Source: Pseudomonadota bacterium
Lineage (GTDB): Bacteria > Pseudomonadota > Alphaproteobacteria > Acetobacterales > Acetobacteraceae
DNA: 7,009 nucleotides
Assembly: GCA_021807465.1 (NCBI GenBank)
Contig: JAKBCX010000075.1
Span: 1 to 7,009 of the forward strand
Direction: 5' to 3'
Below are positions 4,981 to 7,009 of this stretch, piece after piece. The translations under genes were made by a program, and so were the position numbers. The notes beneath the pieces were generated by a model. That model was not told the origin of the DNA. It saw only the letters and a list, made by a program, of their open reading frames with translations, and did not search any database. Every line of letters begins with the position of its first letter. Positions within the stretch are counted from its first letter, which is position 1.

Positions 4981-4997
4981 CGCAGACTTAATCTGCG
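4981..4997. promoter_or_regulatory. 17-bp palindrome, possible operator, upstream of phaB
   Basis: CGCAGA (4981-4986) and TCTGCG (4992-4997) form perfect 6-bp arms around CTTAA, 31 bp before the phaB start codon. The centre, CTTAAT, matches 4 of 6 bases of a -10 element. That position would suit a repressor site over a promoter; this is inference only. Confidence 0.35.
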
Positions 4998-5016
4998 AAA
5001 ACGTCTAGCGGAACCT

Positions 5017-5022
5017 GGAGGA
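5017..5022 (+). promoter_or_regulatory. Strong Shine-Dalgarno of phaB
   Basis: GGAGGA sits 6 bases before the ATG at 5029. It is the best match to the anti-Shine-Dalgarno in the window and suggests high translation of the reductase. Confidence 0.8.
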
Positions 5023-5028
5023 ACGGCA

Positions 5029-5751
5029 ATGTCCCGAGTAGCACTGGTCACTGGCGGAACACGCGGCATTGGCGCCGCCATAAGCGTTGCCCTTAAAAAT
5101 GCCGGGCGAACCGTGGTGGCAAATTATGCCGGTAACGATGCGGCGGCCGATGCGTTCCATAAGGAAACCGGCATTGATGTGATTAAGTTCGACGCCGGCA
5201 ATTTTGAGCAATGCGCCGAGGCGGTGAAGCAGATTGAGGCCAAGTACGGGGTAATTGAAATTCTCGTGAATAATGCCGGCATTACGCGCGATGCGGTGCT
5301 GAGCAAGATGAACCGCGATATGTGGGATGCGGTGATCGACACGAATCTCGGCTCCTGCTTCAACCTGTGCAAGCTCACCTTCGATGGCATGAAGGCCCAT
5401 AAATTCGGCCGCATCGTGAATATCGGCTCTATTAACGGCCAGGCCGGGCAGTACGGGCAGGTTAACTATGCGGCCGCCAAATCGGGCATTCATGGCTTTA
5501 CCAAGGCTCTGGCGCAGGAGGGGGCGCGCTTCTCGATTACCGCCAATGCCGTGGCCCCCGGCTATGTGGATACCGACATGGTGCGCTCCGTGCCGCCCGA
5601 TGTGCTGGAGAAGATCATCGCCAAAATCCCGCGCGGGCGGCTGGGCACGGCCGAGGATATTGCCCGGGGCGTGGTGTTTCTTACCGCGGATGAGGCGGAT
5701 TTCATCACCGGCTCCACGCTTTCCATCAATGGCGGGCAGCATATGTATTAA
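5029..5751 (+). CDS. phaB: Acetoacetyl-CoA reductase (PhaB/PhbB-type short-chain dehydrogenase)
   Basis: A 240-residue classical SDR, close to the 240-246 residues of PhaB enzymes. It would reduce acetoacetyl-CoA to (R)-3-hydroxybutyryl-CoA with NADPH, the second step of polyhydroxybutyrate synthesis, in the cytoplasm. The dinucleotide-binding motif is TGGTRGIG (8-15) and NNAG lies at 81-84. The catalytic residues are Asn106, Ser134, Tyr147 and Lys151. The stretch SINGQAGQYGQVNYAAAKSG (134-153) followed by GFTKALAQEGA is the hallmark that separates PhaB from FabG-type ketoacyl-ACP reductases. The C-terminus, INGGQHMY, also fits. The start is set by GGAGGA 6 bases upstream. The gene is monocistronic, with a structured leader in front and a strong hairpin behind. 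No phaA (thiolase) or phaC (synthase) is alongside. A close FabG-like role cannot be excluded. Confidence 0.9.
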   Translation: MSRVALVTGGTRGIGAAISVALKNAGRTVVANYAGNDAAADAFHKETGIDVIKFDAGNFEQCAEAVKQIEAKYGVIEILVNNAGITRDAVLSKMNRDMWDAVIDTNLGSCFNLCKLTFDGMKAHKFGRIVNIGSINGQAGQYGQVNYAAAKSGIHGFTKALAQEGARFSITANAVAPGYVDTDMVRSVPPDVLEKIIAKIPRGRLGTAEDIARGVVFLTADEADFITGSTLSINGGQHMY

Positions 5752-5757
5752 GCCAAG

Positions 5758-5789
5758 GCGGCGGGCAGGCCCCCTGCCCGCCGCTTCAT
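5758..5789 (+). terminator. Rho-independent-like terminator after phaB
   Basis: GCGGCGGGCAG (5758-5768) and CTGCCCGCCGC (5774-5784) form a perfect 11-bp stem with a 5-base loop, 6 bases after the stop codon, followed by TTCAT. The stem is very strong and the T-tract poor, common in GC-rich genomes. It separates phaB from the acyltransferase transcript. Confidence 0.75.
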
Positions 5790-5840
5790 CAGGATTGACG
5801 CCACGCCCGGCGGGCCGGTAAGGCTGCCGCATTTAGCGGC

Positions 5841-5847
5841 GGGGAAG
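5841..5847 (+). promoter_or_regulatory. Ribosome binding site supporting the TTG start of the acyltransferase gene
   Basis: GGGGAAG lies 5 bases before TTG at 5853-5855. The only other start ahead of the conserved first helix is TTG at 5895, which has no Shine-Dalgarno; the first in-frame ATG would delete the catalytic His30. Confidence 0.65.
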
Positions 5848-5852
5848 ACAGC

Positions 5853-6992
5853 TTGGCGGCACAGCACGCGGCAGACAAAACGCGCCTCAATTCATTGGAA
5901 ATTGGCCGTTTTCTGGCGGCCTTCACCATCGTGCTGGTGCATATGCTGCCCTATATGCAGGGCCATGCCGTTAACCCGGCTGGTTTTGCCCCTGCTTTTA
6001 TCATTCTGCCCGGCCATTTTTGCGTGCAATATTTCTTCGCGCTCAGCGGGTTTGTCATGGTCGCGGCGCATTACAAGGATTTTGGCCGGATTGCCGCCAT
6101 TCCGCGCTTTTGGTGGCTGCGTGTATGCCGCATCTACCCGGCTTACTGGCTGGCGCTGTGTATTCCGCTTTATTACCTCTACGGCGCGCTGACGCCTGGC
6201 AGCGCGGCCTCGCTGTTTCTGCTTGACCCTTGGCATAGTAAGGAATTCATTCTCGCGGCCTGGACGCTGCGTTACGAATTCGCCTTTTACATCATGTTCG
6301 GCCTGTTCATGCTGCCTTATGTGGGCAAGCCGCTTATGGCTTATTGGATGGTGCTTACATTCTGGCGCTGGAACAATATTCCCGCCCTCGCCATCCACAC
6401 CAAGCTGCTGCTTTTTCCCAACGGGCTGACGGTGGCTTATGCTTATAAATTTGTCGATATTTACAACATCTACTTTTTTGGCGGCATGGCGGCGGGGTAT
6501 GCATTTACGCGCTGGCGCTGGGGTGCGCGGGCCTATGCGGCGCTGGCGGTAGCCGGGGTGGCGGTGCTGCTGCTTTACATGCTGCCGCAGGAAAACTGGG
6601 GCGAGCATTACGGCGGCAATTCGGAATTCGACCTCGCCGTTTCGCTCGCGCTGGGCGGGGTGATGCTGGGGCTTACTGGGCTGGAAAGGCTGGGGCATTT
6701 GCGCTTTGGGCGCTGGGCGGCATGGCTGGGTATGCTCTCCTACCCGCTTTATATCATCCACATGCCGCTGATGCTGCTGGCCGATAACGCGCTGCATTGG
6801 GGCCATTACGGCACCGCCGCGCTGTATCTGCATTTTGCCTTGCTGCTGGGCGGCACGCTGCTTATCGCCGCGCTTATTACCGTATTGTTCGACCAGCCGG
6901 TGCAGCGCCTGTTGCGGCGCCTCACGCGGCGCATCTGGCGCCCGGCGGCGCGGCTTGGCCCGCATGGCCGGCCGGTAGGCGGCGCGGCATGA
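5853..6992 (+). CDS. Acyltransferase family 3 (OafA/YrhL-like) integral membrane O-acyltransferase
   Basis: A 379-residue multi-span inner-membrane protein with about ten hydrophobic segments. Members of this family transfer acetyl or other acyl groups to sugars of lipopolysaccharide, exopolysaccharide, periplasmic glucans or antibiotics. Family landmarks are all visible. LNSLEIGRFLAAFTIVLVHM in the first helix contains the Arg19-x10-His30 pair thought to be catalytic. FFALSGFVMV (61-70) is the F-x-SGF motif, and Arg90-VC-Arg93 before IYPAYW is the second R-x-x-R motif. TLRYEFAFY (138-146) and LGMLSYPLYIIHMPL (292-306) follow, then FDQPV at 346-350. There is no extracytoplasmic SGNH domain, so it is a stand-alone transferase. 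Start is TTG at 5853. The stop overlaps ATG of a following gene. The acceptor glycan is unknown, as no sugar-synthesis genes lie in the window. Confidence 0.9.
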   Translation: MAAQHAADKTRLNSLEIGRFLAAFTIVLVHMLPYMQGHAVNPAGFAPAFIILPGHFCVQYFFALSGFVMVAAHYKDFGRIAAIPRFWWLRVCRIYPAYWLALCIPLYYLYGALTPGSAASLFLLDPWHSKEFILAAWTLRYEFAFYIMFGLFMLPYVGKPLMAYWMVLTFWRWNNIPALAIHTKLLLFPNGLTVAYAYKFVDIYNIYFFGGMAAGYAFTRWRWGARAYAALAVAGVAVLLLYMLPQENWGEHYGGNSEFDLAVSLALGGVMLGLTGLERLGHLRFGRWAAWLGMLSYPLYIIHMPLMLLADNALHWGHYGTAALYLHFALLLGGTLLIAALITVLFDQPVQRLLRRLTRRIWRPAARLGPHGRPVGGAA

Positions 6993-7009
6993 ACGCGGGG
7001 CGGGACGGC
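6989..7009 (+). CDS. Possible start of a downstream gene, truncated by the window edge
   Basis: ATG at 6989 overlaps the acyltransferase stop as ATGA, the same coupling seen between emrA and emrB. Only seven codons (MNAGRDG) are visible, so no function can be given. If real, it would be co-translated with the acyltransferase and may act in the same glycan-modification pathway. Confidence 0.4.

Noticed and set aside
5005..5832. 275-residue minus-strand ORF opposite phaB
   Set aside because: It spans the phaB terminator and leader, has no conserved motif, and the plus-strand SDR is unambiguous.
5892..6965. 357-residue minus-strand ORF opposite the acyltransferase gene
   Set aside because: The same kind of shadow: very high Arg, Gln and His content and no family motif, while the plus strand has all acyltransferase-3 landmarks.

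Overview
GC-rich chromosomal DNA from a bacterium, most likely an alphaproteobacterium of the Rhodospirillales/Acetobacterales type. The grounds are the order rlmB (divergent), tRNA-Tyr, tRNA-Gly, tRNA-Trp, secE, nusG, the short 64-residue SecE, and a PhaB-type acetoacetyl-CoA reductase. The genus cannot be fixed from sequence alone.

Layout. Positions 1-281 (minus strand) hold the 5' part of an rlmB-like 23S rRNA methyltransferase gene that runs off the left edge. Divergent from it lies a tRNA block: tRNA-Tyr(GTA) 350-435, a roughly 147-bp imperfect palindrome abutting its CCA end (433-579), a small VOC/glyoxalase-fold gene (665-1048) followed by a GC hairpin, tRNA-Gly(TCC) 1104-1177, and tRNA-Trp(CCA) 1335-1411. 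The Trp tRNA leads into secE (1454-1648) and nusG (1660-2190), the protein-export and transcription-elongation pair. After nusG the expected ribosomal protein genes (rplK and onward) do not appear. Instead there is a two-gene EmrA/EmrB-type efflux operon (2259-3257 and 3254-4846, overlapping by 4 bp).

A 182-bp leader with several inverted repeats then precedes an acetoacetyl-CoA reductase gene (5029-5751). This gene has a strong ribosome binding site and ends at a clear stem-loop terminator (5758-5789). Last comes a membrane acyltransferase-3 family gene (5853-6992), whose stop codon overlaps the apparent start of another gene that leaves the window on the right.

How the parts relate. The left third is information-processing housekeeping: tRNAs, rRNA modification, SecE and NusG. 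The right two thirds are metabolic and envelope functions: drug or solute export across both membranes, the NADPH-dependent reduction step of polyhydroxyalkanoate synthesis, and O-acylation of a surface or periplasmic glycan. I see no phage, IS, CRISPR or defence system. The most notable points are the interruption of the tRNA/tuf/secE/nusG/rplK arrangement at two places, the large palindromic element at the tRNA-Tyr 3' end, a run of atypical codons inside emrB, and TTG starts on three of the six intact protein genes.
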